NCBI GenBank assembly: GCA_023407575.1
Contig: JAEYLX010000026.1
Span: 186,001-250,000 of the forward strand
Source of the DNA: Bacillota bacterium
GTDB taxonomy: Bacteria; Bacillota; Clostridia; Lachnospirales; Lachnospiraceae
Length of the DNA: 64,000 bases
Direction of reading: 5' to 3'
The first letter of the stretch is position 1; every line of letters begins with the position of its first letter. Of this stretch, positions 1-9,408 are shown in pieces. The notes beneath the pieces were generated by a model. The model worked only from the letters and a program-made list of their open reading frames with translations. It made no database searches and was not told the DNA's origin. Made by a program: the position numbers and the translations under genes.

Positions 1-1
1 A

Positions 2-778
2 GATATGAATCTATTTCATTGGCTCAATTATAAGGTAATTGGATTAGGGAATTATCAAAGAGCATTATTAAAGGTTGACTCTGGATTTCTTACTGCGTTA
101 GGAACCACTGTTGTATGGACAATTATTAACATGGTACTACAAGTTATCATTGCTTATTTGATTGCACTTGGATTGAATGTTCAAGGCTTAAGATTGAGCC
201 GATTATATAAGACTTTACTCATGTTTCCTTGGGCTATGCCTGCCTATGTTTCCATATTATTGTGGCGAGTGGGTATGTACAATACAGAGTTTGGATTTTT
301 AAATAAATTAGCAGTTACACTGGGACTACCTAAAATGAATTTCTTATCTGAAAATGTACCTGCATTCCTTTCATGTATGGTTTTAAACTTATGGATGGCA
401 TTGCCGTTCATGATCATGATGATAGATGGTGCGTTGCAGAGTATTGATCGGAGTTACTATGAAAGTGCAATGATAGATGGGGCTGGATTTATAAAAAAGA
501 ATTTACATATCACAATTCCCTCTCTGAAACAGATTATTGCACCTGCGGTTATATTGACAACCTTTACGACCTTTAAGCAGTTTGACATTATTTATCTATT
601 AACAATGCAAAAAGGATCATTGACTGGTGCTACCTTACAGACCATTATTACCTATGCTCATAAAAATGCTTTTGTCACTAATAATTATGGACTATCCTCC
701 GCTGTATCCATTGTAATATTTGCAATAATAATCGTGTTATCAGGATTTATGAATCGTGGACTAAAGGAGGAAGACTGA
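2..778 (+). CDS. Sugar ABC transporter permease, MalF type (5'-partial)
   Basis: Inner-membrane permease of a carbohydrate ABC importer (CUT1/MalF family). Several hydrophobic segments are visible, and the cytoplasmic EAA loop that docks the ATPase reads ESAMIDGAGFIKKN near position 470-505. The frame stays open to the window edge (an Asp codon precedes the first ATG at 5). MalF-type proteins normally have another membrane segment before the Asn-Tyr region seen here, so the gene almost certainly starts upstream and this is its C-terminal part. The stop overlaps the next start (TGATG), as in translationally coupled permease pairs. Together with the GH13 enzyme downstream it suggests maltodextrin uptake; substrate is inferred from context only. 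Confidence 0.9.
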   Translation, partial: DMNLFHWLNYKVIGLGNYQRALLKVDSGFLTALGTTVVWTIINMVLQVIIAYLIALGLNVQGLRLSRLYKTLLMFPWAMPAYVSILLWRVGMYNTEFGFLNKLAVTLGLPKMNFLSENVPAFLSCMVLNLWMALPFMIMMIDGALQSIDRSYYESAMIDGAGFIKKNLHITIPSLKQIIAPAVILTTFTTFKQFDIIYLLTMQKGSLTGATLQTIITYAHKNAFVTNNYGLSSAVSIVIFAIIIVLSGFMNRGLKEED

Positions 779-1623
779 TGAAGAGAAATAAATTAAAAAA
801 ACGCCTGGGGTTAACGGCTCTGAATCTATTCTTTATTATCATATGTACCATTGGTTTACTGCCGATTCTATATGCTCTTTCCCTTGCCTTTAGCGGAAAT
901 GGTGGGGCTTTATCCTCTGACCTAACCTTTGTACCGAAGAATCCTACCTGGAATAACTTTCGGATAATTCTTCTGGAGGAACCCTTTTTAATCTGGTTGA
1001 AGAATTCCATGATTCTTAGTATTGGTACAATGGTACTTGCAATTAGCTTTGCAATTGTTGCTGCCTATGCTTTCTCCCGGTTTCGTTTTAAAGGAAGACG
1101 GAAAGTTTTAAAAATACTTCTATTATTAAATGCATTTCCACAGATTCTTTCTATGTTTGCAATTTTTCGATTGTTTAAGACTATGAATTTATTAAATTTA
1201 CATCTGGGTCTTATTGTTATTTATGCTGGTTCCATGTGCATTTTTAGTATTTGGAATATGAAGGGGTATTTTGATACGATACCCATCGAAATTGAAGAAG
1301 CGTCAAAAATAGATGGTGCAAGTGACCTAAGATTACTCACAAGAATTGTATTACCCCTTGCCAGACCTGCCATTATTGTTACGTCCGTGATGGTACTTAT
1401 TTTTGTTTGGAATGAGTATCTATTTTCAACGACCTTTATGATGAGTGAAAATAGCTATTCCCTTGCTGGAGGGCTTTATCAGCTGCAATCCAATGATTAT
1501 AGCAGAAGCTGGCCTTTGTTCTCGGCAGCCTCCATTTTAGTATCCATACCAATTCTAATTATATTCTTTTGTATTCAGAAGTATATGGTTTCCGGTCTGA
1601 CTGCCGGTGGTGTAAAGGGATAA
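778..1623 (+). CDS. Sugar ABC transporter permease, MalG type
   Basis: Second permease of the carbohydrate importer, 281 residues, the usual MalG length. It has an N-terminal membrane anchor after a basic start (MKRNKLKKR), about six hydrophobic segments, and an EAA loop reading EEASKIDGASDLRLLTRIV. The start ATG overlaps the stop of the MalF-type gene and is preceded by AAGGAGGA. The neopullulanase gene follows 26 bp later, so the three genes read as one operon for import and cytoplasmic breakdown of alpha-glucans. Maltodextrin as substrate is an inference from that enzyme. Confidence 0.92.
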   Translation: MKRNKLKKRLGLTALNLFFIIICTIGLLPILYALSLAFSGNGGALSSDLTFVPKNPTWNNFRIILLEEPFLIWLKNSMILSIGTMVLAISFAIVAAYAFSRFRFKGRRKVLKILLLLNAFPQILSMFAIFRLFKTMNLLNLHLGLIVIYAGSMCIFSIWNMKGYFDTIPIEIEEASKIDGASDLRLLTRIVLPLARPAIIVTSVMVLIFVWNEYLFSTTFMMSENSYSLAGGLYQLQSNDYSRSWPLFSAASILVSIPILIIFFCIQKYMVSGLTAGGVKG

Positions 1624-1649
1624 GTTATAAAATTTTAAGGAGTTTAAGA

Positions 1650-3407
1650 ATGAATAAAAGTGCAATTTTACATATACCTCAATCACAGTTTGCCTTTGCA
1701 AACAGTGAATACACCTTGACCATTCGACTACGAGCTGGAAAAGATGATTTGACGACCTGTACCTTATTTTATGGTGACCGTGCCTGTTATCAGACCCCCG
1801 TACAGTTTTACCCATTGCCAATGAAGCTAGTTGCAAAGGATGAGCTGTTTGATTACTATGAGGTGACCTTTGATAGTCCATATAACAGGGTGTGTTATTA
1901 CTTTAAGTTAGAGACAGAAGAGGATTGGACCTATTATTATGCAGATTTGTTCCGTAAGGAAATGCCAGAGATTGTTATTCATGGTGTGATGATAGAAGGA
2001 AGAAGTGAATACTACCAATATCCCTTTATCCTAAGAGAAGAAATCCTGGATGTCCCGCATTGGTTTAAGAATGCAGTAGTATATAATATTTTTCCGGATA
2101 GTTTTGCCAGTGGGAAGGAAAGACTTGAGAGAACGGGTACGGATATCACGTTAGAAAACGGTGTAGTATCAAAAGCCAGGCTGGGTGGAACTATGAAAGG
2201 AATTACAGAAAATCTTGATTATATTGAAAAATTAGGCTTTACCTGTATCTATCTTAATCCTATTTTTGTTGCTGGGGAGTATCATAAATACGATATCTTA
2301 GATTATTATCACATTGATCCTTGCTTGGGAAGCAATGAGGATTTTAAAGAGTTAGTAAACAAGCTCCATGAAAAGAACATGCACATTATTATTGATGGTG
2401 TATTTAATCACTGCAGTTGGTATTTCTTTGCCTTCGAGGATGTTGTTAAATACGGAGAAGCCTCAAAATATAAGGACTGGTTCTATGATCTTAAGTTCCC
2501 GGTAATACGACCAGAGGAAAATGAAATGCCGTCCTATGCTTGTTTTGCCTATGAGAAAAAAATGCCAAAGTTAAATACCTCCAATAAAGAGGTACAGCAA
2601 TACTTTGCAGAGGTTGGCAGGTACTGGGTTAAGAAATACAAGATTGATGGCTGGCGCCTTGATGTTGCCAATGAGATTGACCGTAATTTTTGGAGAAACT
2701 TTCGAAGTGCTGTGAAGAAAGAAAATCCAGACACCGTACTAATTGGAGAGGTGTGGGAGAATTCTGAAACCTGGCTTCGAGGAGATGCATTTGATTCCAC
2801 AATGAATTATGATTTCAGAAAGCATTGCCGTGATTTCTTCGCTTTAGGGAAACTAGATGCTTTTCAATTTACTGGTGCTATATCACAAATGCTATTACGC
2901 TATCCTGCTAATATTACCCTGGGACAATTAAATCTATTGGACAGCCATGATGTACCCCGATTTTTATCCCTCTGCGGAGATGATATACGTAGATGGAAGT
3001 TGGCCTATCTTTGTCTGATGCTTTTCCCCGGTGTGCCAAGTCTTTTCTATGGTGATGAAAAAAATATCGTCGGTATTGCCGAAAGTGAATATCGAAGAGC
3101 TATGCCTTGGCAACTAGAAGAGGAAGAAATGCTTACTTTTATTAAGGCCATCATAAAGATAAGAAAAGGATATGTTGATGCAAATGCACAATTAGAGGTA
3201 TTAGAGGCTAAATCTAATAGCTGGATTTATTCCTTTCAAAGAAATAATGATAAGAATAAATTATATGTGTGTTTAAATGCTGGAGAGTATTCTGAGAAGA
3301 TAGAACTACCTTCTATAAGGAAGATATTAATAGAAGCTGGTATAGAACAAAAGGAAGAAAATCAGGCAGTTGTAGATGCCTTTGGCTACGGAATTTATCT
3401 GATTTAA
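1650..3407 (+). CDS. Neopullulanase/cyclomaltodextrinase-type alpha-glucosidase, GH13
   Basis: Intracellular GH13 enzyme of 585 residues hydrolysing alpha-glucans such as maltodextrins, cyclodextrins or pullulan pieces. The first ~120 residues look like the N-terminal beta-domain (CBM34 type) of maltogenic amylases. The barrel follows, with VFNHC, nucleophile Asp338 in WRLDVANE, acid Glu367 in GEVWE and stabilising Asp434 in DSHDVP; all three catalytic residues are present. There is no signal peptide, so it acts in the cytoplasm on imported sugar. I chose the ATG at 1650 because AAGGAG lies just upstream; the longer frame from 1569 would overlap the permease gene. The exact specificity within the subfamily cannot be read from sequence alone. 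Confidence 0.93.
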   Translation: MNKSAILHIPQSQFAFANSEYTLTIRLRAGKDDLTTCTLFYGDRACYQTPVQFYPLPMKLVAKDELFDYYEVTFDSPYNRVCYYFKLETEEDWTYYYADLFRKEMPEIVIHGVMIEGRSEYYQYPFILREEILDVPHWFKNAVVYNIFPDSFASGKERLERTGTDITLENGVVSKARLGGTMKGITENLDYIEKLGFTCIYLNPIFVAGEYHKYDILDYYHIDPCLGSNEDFKELVNKLHEKNMHIIIDGVFNHCSWYFFAFEDVVKYGEASKYKDWFYDLKFPVIRPEENEMPSYACFAYEKKMPKLNTSNKEVQQYFAEVGRYWVKKYKIDGWRLDVANEIDRNFWRNFRSAVKKENPDTVLIGEVWENSETWLRGDAFDSTMNYDFRKHCRDFFALGKLDAFQFTGAISQMLLRYPANITLGQLNLLDSHDVPRFLSLCGDDIRRWKLAYLCLMLFPGVPSLFYGDEKNIVGIAESEYRRAMPWQLEEEEMLTFIKAIIKIRKGYVDANAQLEVLEAKSNSWIYSFQRNNDKNKLYVCLNAGEYSEKIELPSIRKILIEAGIEQKEENQAVVDAFGYGIYLI

Positions 3408-3460
3408 TAGTAGTATGAATTCGATTAAAAATAATATCAATAGCAAAAGATAGTTATAAA

Positions 3461-3522
3461 AATACTCCCATTAAAGGATACAGGTCTGATATTAGAAACC
3501 TGTAAACCTTGATGGGAGTATT
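3461..3522. terminator. Bidirectional hairpin terminator
   Basis: An 11-bp perfect outer stem (AATACTCCCAT at 3461-3471 with ATGGGAGTATT at 3512-3522) encloses a 6-bp inner stem (3480-3485 with 3498-3503). It sits between convergent genes and has A- and T-rich flanks, so it can end transcription from both sides. Confidence 0.75.
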
Positions 3523-3563
3523 TTACTTGTTATGCAGCTGCATAATCATAGTATTAATATGTG

Positions 3564-4343
3564 TTACTTCCTTATAAATAGTGTATTGTTTAAATTCGCT
3601 TTCATCCATTCAAAGAAGGGGAGATTTAACAGACATTTAATATCTTCCTCTATATTTTCGACTACAAAGTCTAATATTTTAATTATGTAGCTGTTAGCGA
3701 GGGTAAATCCATCTTTATTAAGATTATCAGAGGCTAATACAAGCCAGTTAAACTGTTCTTCAGGAATAATTTCATTAATTTTCTTCAATCCCAAATAAGC
3801 ATATTCCTTATCATACAGATAACGTAACAATATAGCACTGGCGTTAATGGAAATGGACAGTATCTGTGAAACCCAGGGGTAATTCTTGCGGCAAAAAGCT
3901 CCATCAGCCTCAACAAAATAATATAAAGCATCGTTAAAGTTATAAGCTAATTGCTCCTTGGTTATAATTTTATACTCTCCAACATAGGTATCAAACTTAT
4001 GGTTGGGATCATAAATAACCTTAGCCTTATCGGTGTGAGGAAGTGTGTCTTCTGTTACGGTATATAAATCAAAATGTAAACCGTTATCATAGATAGCTAC
4101 GATTTGCTCCGCAACGAAATTAACATGTTCAACATATAGAACAGGTAAATAACTCTCGAGATATTCCATTCTCTTTTCTAGAAACGACTCTAAACAATCC
4201 TTTTTCACAACGACATACATATCAACATCAGAGTATTCGTCATCGTCCCCTCGGCCAATAGAACCTTTCAATAAGATTGCTTCACATAGCCCATCGGCGA
4301 TTATTATCTCACTAACTTTTTCAATGGATTCGTAAGTTTTCAT
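3564..4343 (-). CDS. Nucleotidyltransferase-domain protein
   Basis: Protein of 259 residues with a polymerase-beta-type nucleotidyltransferase fold at the N-terminus. The motif GSIGRG (27-32) is followed by YSDVD, giving the two metal-binding aspartates Asp39 and Asp41. The remainder resembles the helical region of aminoglycoside/lincosamide-type nucleotidyltransferases. The family can adenylylate small molecules or proteins; nothing here fixes the substrate, and an antibiotic-modifying role is only a possibility. The start is supported by AAGGAGG eight bases upstream. It is a single gene convergent with the maltodextrin operon and divergent from the chemoreceptor. Confidence 0.8.
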   Translation of the reverse strand: MKTYESIEKVSEIIIADGLCEAILLKGSIGRGDDDEYSDVDMYVVVKKDCLESFLEKRMEYLESYLPVLYVEHVNFVAEQIVAIYDNGLHFDLYTVTEDTLPHTDKAKVIYDPNHKFDTYVGEYKIITKEQLAYNFNDALYYFVEADGAFCRKNYPWVSQILSISINASAILLRYLYDKEYAYLGLKKINEIIPEEQFNWLVLASDNLNKDGFTLANSYIIKILDFVVENIEEDIKCLLNLPFFEWMKANLNNTLFIRK

Positions 4344-4586
4344 TTTATCCTCCTTGTATTCTGTTCGATTTCGCGTTAGGCCCCATACTTTTCTTAGAAA
4401 TTATTTTACCAATAAATATATGGACAGACAAGAAAATATTGTAACAAAAAAATACTTATTGTTTATATAAGAATGGTCGAAATAATAGTTAGCGCCATCT
4501 TAGGTAGAAAAAAGTTAAAATTATAAACTTTGACAGGCATTAATTGTCGCTTTTTAAGATAAATTAAGGATTTTTCGTAAAAATGA

Positions 4587-4615
4587 TTGCAAAGAATTCT
4601 AAATTGATTTATACT
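4587..4615 (+). promoter_or_regulatory. Sigma-A-type promoter for the chemoreceptor gene
   Basis: TTGCAA (4587-4592), 17-bp spacer, TATACT (4610-4615), about 50 bp before the start at 4667. The gap 4344-4666 otherwise holds only AT-rich sequence with no further gene that I can see. Confidence 0.6.
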
Positions 4616-4666
4616 TCATCTCAATTTAAATAGTGAATAAATAAAATTTATATATGGAGGACAAAT

Positions 4667-6808
4667 ATGAACAGGAGAACGGACAAACCCAAGTTAAGCC
4701 TCTCAAAAATATTTTCATTTTTTCATAAAGTGAAAACAACAAAAGCTCATATTCAAAATGAGATTGAAAAAAATGGAATTAGTAAAACAGAGATAGCAAG
4801 GTTTCGTAAAATTGGATTTAAGTTGTTGATGGCGTTTTTATTTCCAGTTATCTTATTAATGACTTTTGGTATTATGACCTACAATAAATCAAAAGATGCA
4901 ATTATAAGTAATTATAAGGAAAGTACCGCAGATACTATGAATGCATTAAGTGATTATATTACATTTGCATTTGATGCGGTAGAGAATGAATCACTTATAT
5001 TGCAGTTTGATTCTAACTTAAATACATACTTTGGTTCTGCAGCTGCGGAGTCCCAGACCAATGCATTTAAAGCAGCAAAAGAGATTGAAAGCGATATCTC
5101 ACTTGCAGAACGTGCGAATCAATTTATTAAGCAAATATATGCTTTTGGTGAAAATGGGAAGAACCTGAACTTTGAAGGCAGAGAAGGGTTTTATGATACT
5201 TTTATTCAAACTGATATGGGGAAGAGTGTTGTAGCAAATCCAGGAGGAGTTTGGGTTAGCGAGCATAAAGAAATTGATGAAGCAAAGCAAGCTTCAAATG
5301 AAGATTACGCTATCTCACTTTTAAGACTCTCCAGTAATAAGAATTCTGTTATTGGAATTGACATTTCATCTGAAGCAATCAGGAATATGCTAGCAGAGTA
5401 TGATATGGGAAAAGGCAGCTTAGTAGCATTTACTACTCTGGATGGCAGAGAAGTCCTTTCGGATGTGGATAGAGACAGTGCTTTCTTTGAACAGGATTTC
5501 TTTAAAGCTGCTATGAATGGTGAAGCAGCCAGTGATTTTTCCGATGAGAAGTTTGAGGGTAAGGATTACTTATTTGTATATAGCAAGCTAGAGAATACTG
5601 ATTTTGCTGTATGTGCGCTTATTCCTAATGATACAATCTTAAATGAAGTTAGTGAAATTAAATGGTGGAATATCATATTTATTCTAGGGGCATCCCTCTT
5701 TTCCATTATAACTGCAACTTTGATTGCTGGTGGTATTAGTAAGGCAATAAATACTTTGCAAAAGACCATTTCACAGGCATCCACAGGGGATTTAACCGCT
5801 TTGTTTGAGTCTAAGAGAAAAGATGAATTCCATTTATTGACCAAGGGTTTCAGTAACATGATCAGTAACATGCGTGGGTTAATTGAAGAAGTTCAAGGAG
5901 TAGGGGGTAAAGTAGATAATTCGGCAGAGATTTTATCCGAAACCACAGAACAGCTGCTAACTGCTACCAAGGATATTACGTCGACAATCGAGAACATAGA
6001 ACAAGGTATTGTACAACAGGCAAGTGATACAGAGCAGTGTTTAATCCTTATGACGACCTTCTCTGAAGAGATTAATAAAGTAAATGGCAGTGCTTATGAA
6101 ATTGAACAGATTGCAAATAATACGAAACCTATCACCAGCGAAGGTCTCATAATTATGGATGAATTAAGTGGAAAGGCGAAGGAAACCTCCGATATTACGC
6201 AAATCGTAATTGAAAAAGTAGAGGAATTCAAAACCTTATCCACAGACATTAGTGTCATCGTTGAAACCATGAGTATGATTGCAGACCAGACAAATTTATT
6301 GTCCTTAAATGCAGCAATTGAGGCAGCAAGATCAGGTGAAGCAGGACGAGGCTTTACAGTAGTTGCGCAGGAAATTCGTAAACTTGCGGATAAGTCACTT
6401 CAGTCGGTTGCTCAGGTTCAAAGTATTGTTGAGGATATTCAAGTTAAAGCAAGCGAAACAGTAGTAACAGCCAGAAGAGCAGAGGATGTTGTGGACTCTC
6501 AAATGAAATCCTTAGATAAAAGCGTCCAGATGTTTGGCAACATTAATCAACATGTAGGAGATCTGGTTGGCAACCTAAATGACATTTTAGCGGGAATTAA
6601 GCACATAGAAACTGCAAAAGAAGATGTATTGACCGCAATTGAAAGTATTTCAGCTGTTTCAGAGGAAACTGCTGCATCAGCAGAGGAAATGAGCATTACA
6701 GCTGCAAATCAGATTGGTTCTGTTGAGGGCTTAAAGCAGGCGGCCAATGCACTTGCAGAGGATGCAGGTAAATTAAATCTTTCCTTAAAGAGATTTAAGA
6801 TAGACTAA
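4667..6808 (+). CDS. Methyl-accepting chemotaxis protein
   Basis: Transmembrane chemoreceptor of 713 residues. A basic cytoplasmic N-terminus leads into a first membrane segment near 47-69, an extracellular sensory region to about 328, a second membrane segment near 330-355, a HAMP segment, then the coiled-coil signalling domain. The conserved hairpin tip, containing LLSLNAAIEAARSGEAGRGF, lies around residues 545-565. The extracellular region is the size of a Cache-type sensor, but I cannot name its ligand. The C-terminus ends LKRFKID with no CheR-binding pentapeptide. The gene stands alone with a good promoter. Its position beside carbohydrate genes hints at sugar sensing, which is inference only. 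Confidence 0.93.
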   Translation: MNRRTDKPKLSLSKIFSFFHKVKTTKAHIQNEIEKNGISKTEIARFRKIGFKLLMAFLFPVILLMTFGIMTYNKSKDAIISNYKESTADTMNALSDYITFAFDAVENESLILQFDSNLNTYFGSAAAESQTNAFKAAKEIESDISLAERANQFIKQIYAFGENGKNLNFEGREGFYDTFIQTDMGKSVVANPGGVWVSEHKEIDEAKQASNEDYAISLLRLSSNKNSVIGIDISSEAIRNMLAEYDMGKGSLVAFTTLDGREVLSDVDRDSAFFEQDFFKAAMNGEAASDFSDEKFEGKDYLFVYSKLENTDFAVCALIPNDTILNEVSEIKWWNIIFILGASLFSIITATLIAGGISKAINTLQKTISQASTGDLTALFESKRKDEFHLLTKGFSNMISNMRGLIEEVQGVGGKVDNSAEILSETTEQLLTATKDITSTIENIEQGIVQQASDTEQCLILMTTFSEEINKVNGSAYEIEQIANNTKPITSEGLIIMDELSGKAKETSDITQIVIEKVEEFKTLSTDISVIVETMSMIADQTNLLSLNAAIEAARSGEAGRGFTVVAQEIRKLADKSLQSVAQVQSIVEDIQVKASETVVTARRAEDVVDSQMKSLDKSVQMFGNINQHVGDLVGNLNDILAGIKHIETAKEDVLTAIESISAVSEETAASAEEMSITAANQIGSVEGLKQAANALAEDAGKLNLSLKRFKID

Positions 6809-6962
6809 TGCTTCTATTCACCGGTGTTAATCAGGATTAAACTAACCTGGGTTACTTAATATAGCAGTAAAATTAACGATATATAACTTTTACCTAAGTA
6901 ATTATTACACACTAATTCACTAGAAATGAATGTTTTTCCTTGCAAAATATGACTGTATAATG

Positions 6963-7000
6963 ATAACGGAATGAAATATCTTGATATTTCATTCCGTTAT
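6963..7000. promoter_or_regulatory. Perfect 18-bp inverted repeat upstream of the CotH-type gene
   Basis: Positions 6963-6980 and 6983-7000 are exact reverse complements separated by two bases. The hairpin lies 30 bp before the start at 7030 and about 150 bp after the chemoreceptor stop. It has only a weak T-run, so it may be a terminator, an operator or a 5' leader hairpin close to the ribosome site. Confidence 0.6.
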
Positions 7001-7029
7001 TACTTTGCTAAGAGAAGGGAAGGTTTGGC

Positions 7030-9033
7030 ATGCAAGGGAAGGGTAAAAAGATTATTACACTCTTACTAATTATGTGTTTGGGTGTTAGTATTGGGTTATA
7101 TGGATGTAGTAAGAAGGATAAACCGGATACACAGGACGATACAAAGGTGGAGGCTACAAATGCACCAGATCCTACGGGTACTCCAGAACCTACACAGGTG
7201 GCAATAGAAAGGCCGGTAATTCCGGAAGAAAAATCAAAACTTACAGTAGCGATATCCAAGGAAAGCGGTGTCTATGATAGTGAGTTTGAAATTGAATTGA
7301 CCTGTGATGGAGAAGCAGAAATCTACTATACCACAGATGGAAGTAATCCGATTATCAGTGAAACTAGAATTGCTTATACAGCACCAATTAAAGTAGCTGA
7401 CCGTAGCAAGGATGCGAATAACATTTCAGCGGTTGATCCATTTTTATATGATTCTGCTAATGTGAATGTTAATAGTACACAGGATGGTTTTGTATATAAA
7501 AGAAGCAGCGAAGTTCCTAATGACGCTGTAGATAAATGTACTGTAATTCGAGCTGTAGCACTGGATAAAGAGGGGCTTTATTCCAATGTTGCTACCAATA
7601 CTTATTTTATTGGTAGTATGGCAGAACATATCGCTGGATTACAAGAAAGTACGGAGGCAGCAGGCACAAGTTTAGCGGTTATTTCTTTAAGTATGGACCC
7701 GGAGGATTTATTTAATCCCCAGTATGGTATCTATGTGAAAGGAGATGTCTTTAATCAAGCTCTAACGGATTACTTGGCTTCCGGTGAGAAATTCAATGCA
7801 GAAACAGCAAGACAGATTGCTGCTAATTATAATCAAAAGGGCAGAGAATGGGAACGTAATGTTCACATTGATTTCTTTGAAAGTGATGCCACTAACACAA
7901 CCCTTGCCTTACAACAGGATGGCGGAATTCGTATTCAGGGTAATTACTCCCGCTCCGACTTGCAGAAGGGCTTTAGACTTTATGCAAGAGCAGATTATGG
8001 AAAGAAGAATTTTGAATATCCATTCTTTGGTGAGGATTTAAAGAATGACGCTGGTGAGACTATGACAAAGTTTAAAACACTAACACTTCGAAATGGTGGT
8101 AATACTGCTTTCACCACGAAGTTCAGCGATACCTATTGGCAGTCATTAATCAAGGATTTAGACTGTGATATTCAGACCTCCAGACCGTGTGTTGTTTATC
8201 TTAACGGTGAGTACTGGGGACTCTATGTATTACAGGAAGATTATACAGAAGATTATTTTGAGAACAAGCATGGTGTTGATGAGAAAGAAGTAGTCCTATA
8301 CAAAGGCGATGCAGAAGATCTGGCACTTGGCTATAAGCTGGATGTGGGCGACCTTCCAGAAGGTGAAACCAATGAAAGCTATTATTTTGAAGAACTTCTT
8401 AATTTCTTTGATACACATACGGATTTAACCAACGAAGCTGATTATGAGGAATTTGCAAAGCTCGTGGATGTAGAATCGGCGAGAGATTATTTTGCAGTTC
8501 AGATCTGGATTAACAACAAGTGGGATTGGCCGGGTAAGAACTGGTCCTTATGGAAGACTGCTTCCATAGATGAAAGTGTGCCTTATGCAGATGGTAAATG
8601 GCGGTTTGTCTTCTACGATGTTGAATTTGGCGGAGTTATGGGACAGGGAGATATTCGCACCAATACCATTAAAGAGAATAATTATAAACCGAATGGTATG
8701 TTGGATAGAGATACAGAAAATCCAGCGGTACTGATTTTTGTATACCTAATGTCCAATGAAAACTTCCGTAAGGATTTTGAAAGCTCCATTCTGGCTTTAA
8801 GTGATAATCAGTTTAATAAGACCACTGCAATACCTGCTTTGGATGTGTTCAAGGATGTGTATGGTCCTCTCTATGATCAGTTCTTTGCAAGATATCCAGG
8901 AACAGGGGATGCAAATAACAGTTTGTATGGTGGTTATGCAAGCTATCAATGCATTAAGGATTTCTTAGAACAGAGAGCAGATTATATTCAGCCAATGCTG
9001 GATTATGTTGATAATTACTATGCAACAAAATAG
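7030..9033 (+). CDS. CotH-family protein kinase-like lipoprotein
   Basis: Predicted exported lipoprotein of 667 residues. A signal peptide ends in lipobox LYGC (Cys26), followed by an Asp/Thr/Pro-rich linker. Residues ~75-190 resemble the chitobiase C-terminal-type beta-sandwich (IYYTTDGSNP). The rest matches the CotH kinase fold: RIQGNYSRSDLQKGF, VYLNGEYWGLYVLQEDY and WRFVFYDVEFG, the last carrying the Asp typical of CotH metal binding. CotH proteins phosphorylate coat proteins in Bacillus spores, but large surface-attached versions are common in cellulolytic and gut Clostridia, where their role is unclear. The gene is monocistronic, followed by a terminator. Kinase activity is inferred from family only. 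Confidence 0.85.
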   Translation: MQGKGKKIITLLLIMCLGVSIGLYGCSKKDKPDTQDDTKVEATNAPDPTGTPEPTQVAIERPVIPEEKSKLTVAISKESGVYDSEFEIELTCDGEAEIYYTTDGSNPIISETRIAYTAPIKVADRSKDANNISAVDPFLYDSANVNVNSTQDGFVYKRSSEVPNDAVDKCTVIRAVALDKEGLYSNVATNTYFIGSMAEHIAGLQESTEAAGTSLAVISLSMDPEDLFNPQYGIYVKGDVFNQALTDYLASGEKFNAETARQIAANYNQKGREWERNVHIDFFESDATNTTLALQQDGGIRIQGNYSRSDLQKGFRLYARADYGKKNFEYPFFGEDLKNDAGETMTKFKTLTLRNGGNTAFTTKFSDTYWQSLIKDLDCDIQTSRPCVVYLNGEYWGLYVLQEDYTEDYFENKHGVDEKEVVLYKGDAEDLALGYKLDVGDLPEGETNESYYFEELLNFFDTHTDLTNEADYEEFAKLVDVESARDYFAVQIWINNKWDWPGKNWSLWKTASIDESVPYADGKWRFVFYDVEFGGVMGQGDIRTNTIKENNYKPNGMLDRDTENPAVLIFVYLMSNENFRKDFESSILALSDNQFNKTTAIPALDVFKDVYGPLYDQFFARYPGTGDANNSLYGGYASYQCIKDFLEQRADYIQPMLDYVDNYYATK

Positions 9034-9073
9034 TAGGAATTGCTGGGCTATATCTAAATAAAAAATAAAATAT

Positions 9074-9123
9074 AGTGCATCTCAAAGGTCAGCGGATAGC
9101 TGGGATTTGAAGATGCACTTTTT
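9074..9123 (+). terminator. Rho-independent terminator after the CotH-type gene
   Basis: Stem AGTGCATCT (9074-9082) with AGATGCACT (9111-9119), followed directly by a run of T. Confidence 0.8.
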
Positions 9124-9130
9124 AATTCAT

Positions 9131-9154
9131 GACAAGTGAAACGACTTGTCGTTT
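9131..9154 (+). terminator. Second small hairpin, possible tandem terminator
   Basis: Stem GACAAGT (9131-9137) with ACTTGTC (9144-9150) followed by GTTTT. It lies just behind the stronger terminator in the 375-bp gap before the beta-glucosidase gene. Confidence 0.45.
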
Positions 9155-9338
9155 TATCTTGTGAATAATAAGAATCATATTGGCGGTGTACAGAAGGATA
9201 AACTTTCATGATAGATTTTTTACCGTTTTAAATAATTTAAATGTAAGGTATACTTAATAGTAACTGCAAGAATTACTTGCAAAAGATGTGACGGTTTAGA
9301 ACCAGGCAGAGTGTTTAATAAAAATATGCTGTGAAAGC

Positions 9339-9366
9339 TTGCTTCTTACTGCCATAATATTATAAT
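9339..9366 (+). promoter_or_regulatory. Promoter for the GH3 beta-glucosidase gene
   Basis: TTGCTT (9339-9344), 16-bp spacer, TATAAT (9361-9366), 43 bp before the start at 9409. The -35 region overlaps a piece (GCTGTGAAAGCTTGCTT) that also occurs inside the GTAAC-ended MITE family of this window, so it may be a MITE remnant. Confidence 0.55.
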
Positions 9367-9408
9367 AGGATTTAAATTAGAATTACTACAGTATAGGAGA
9401 AAAGTGAA

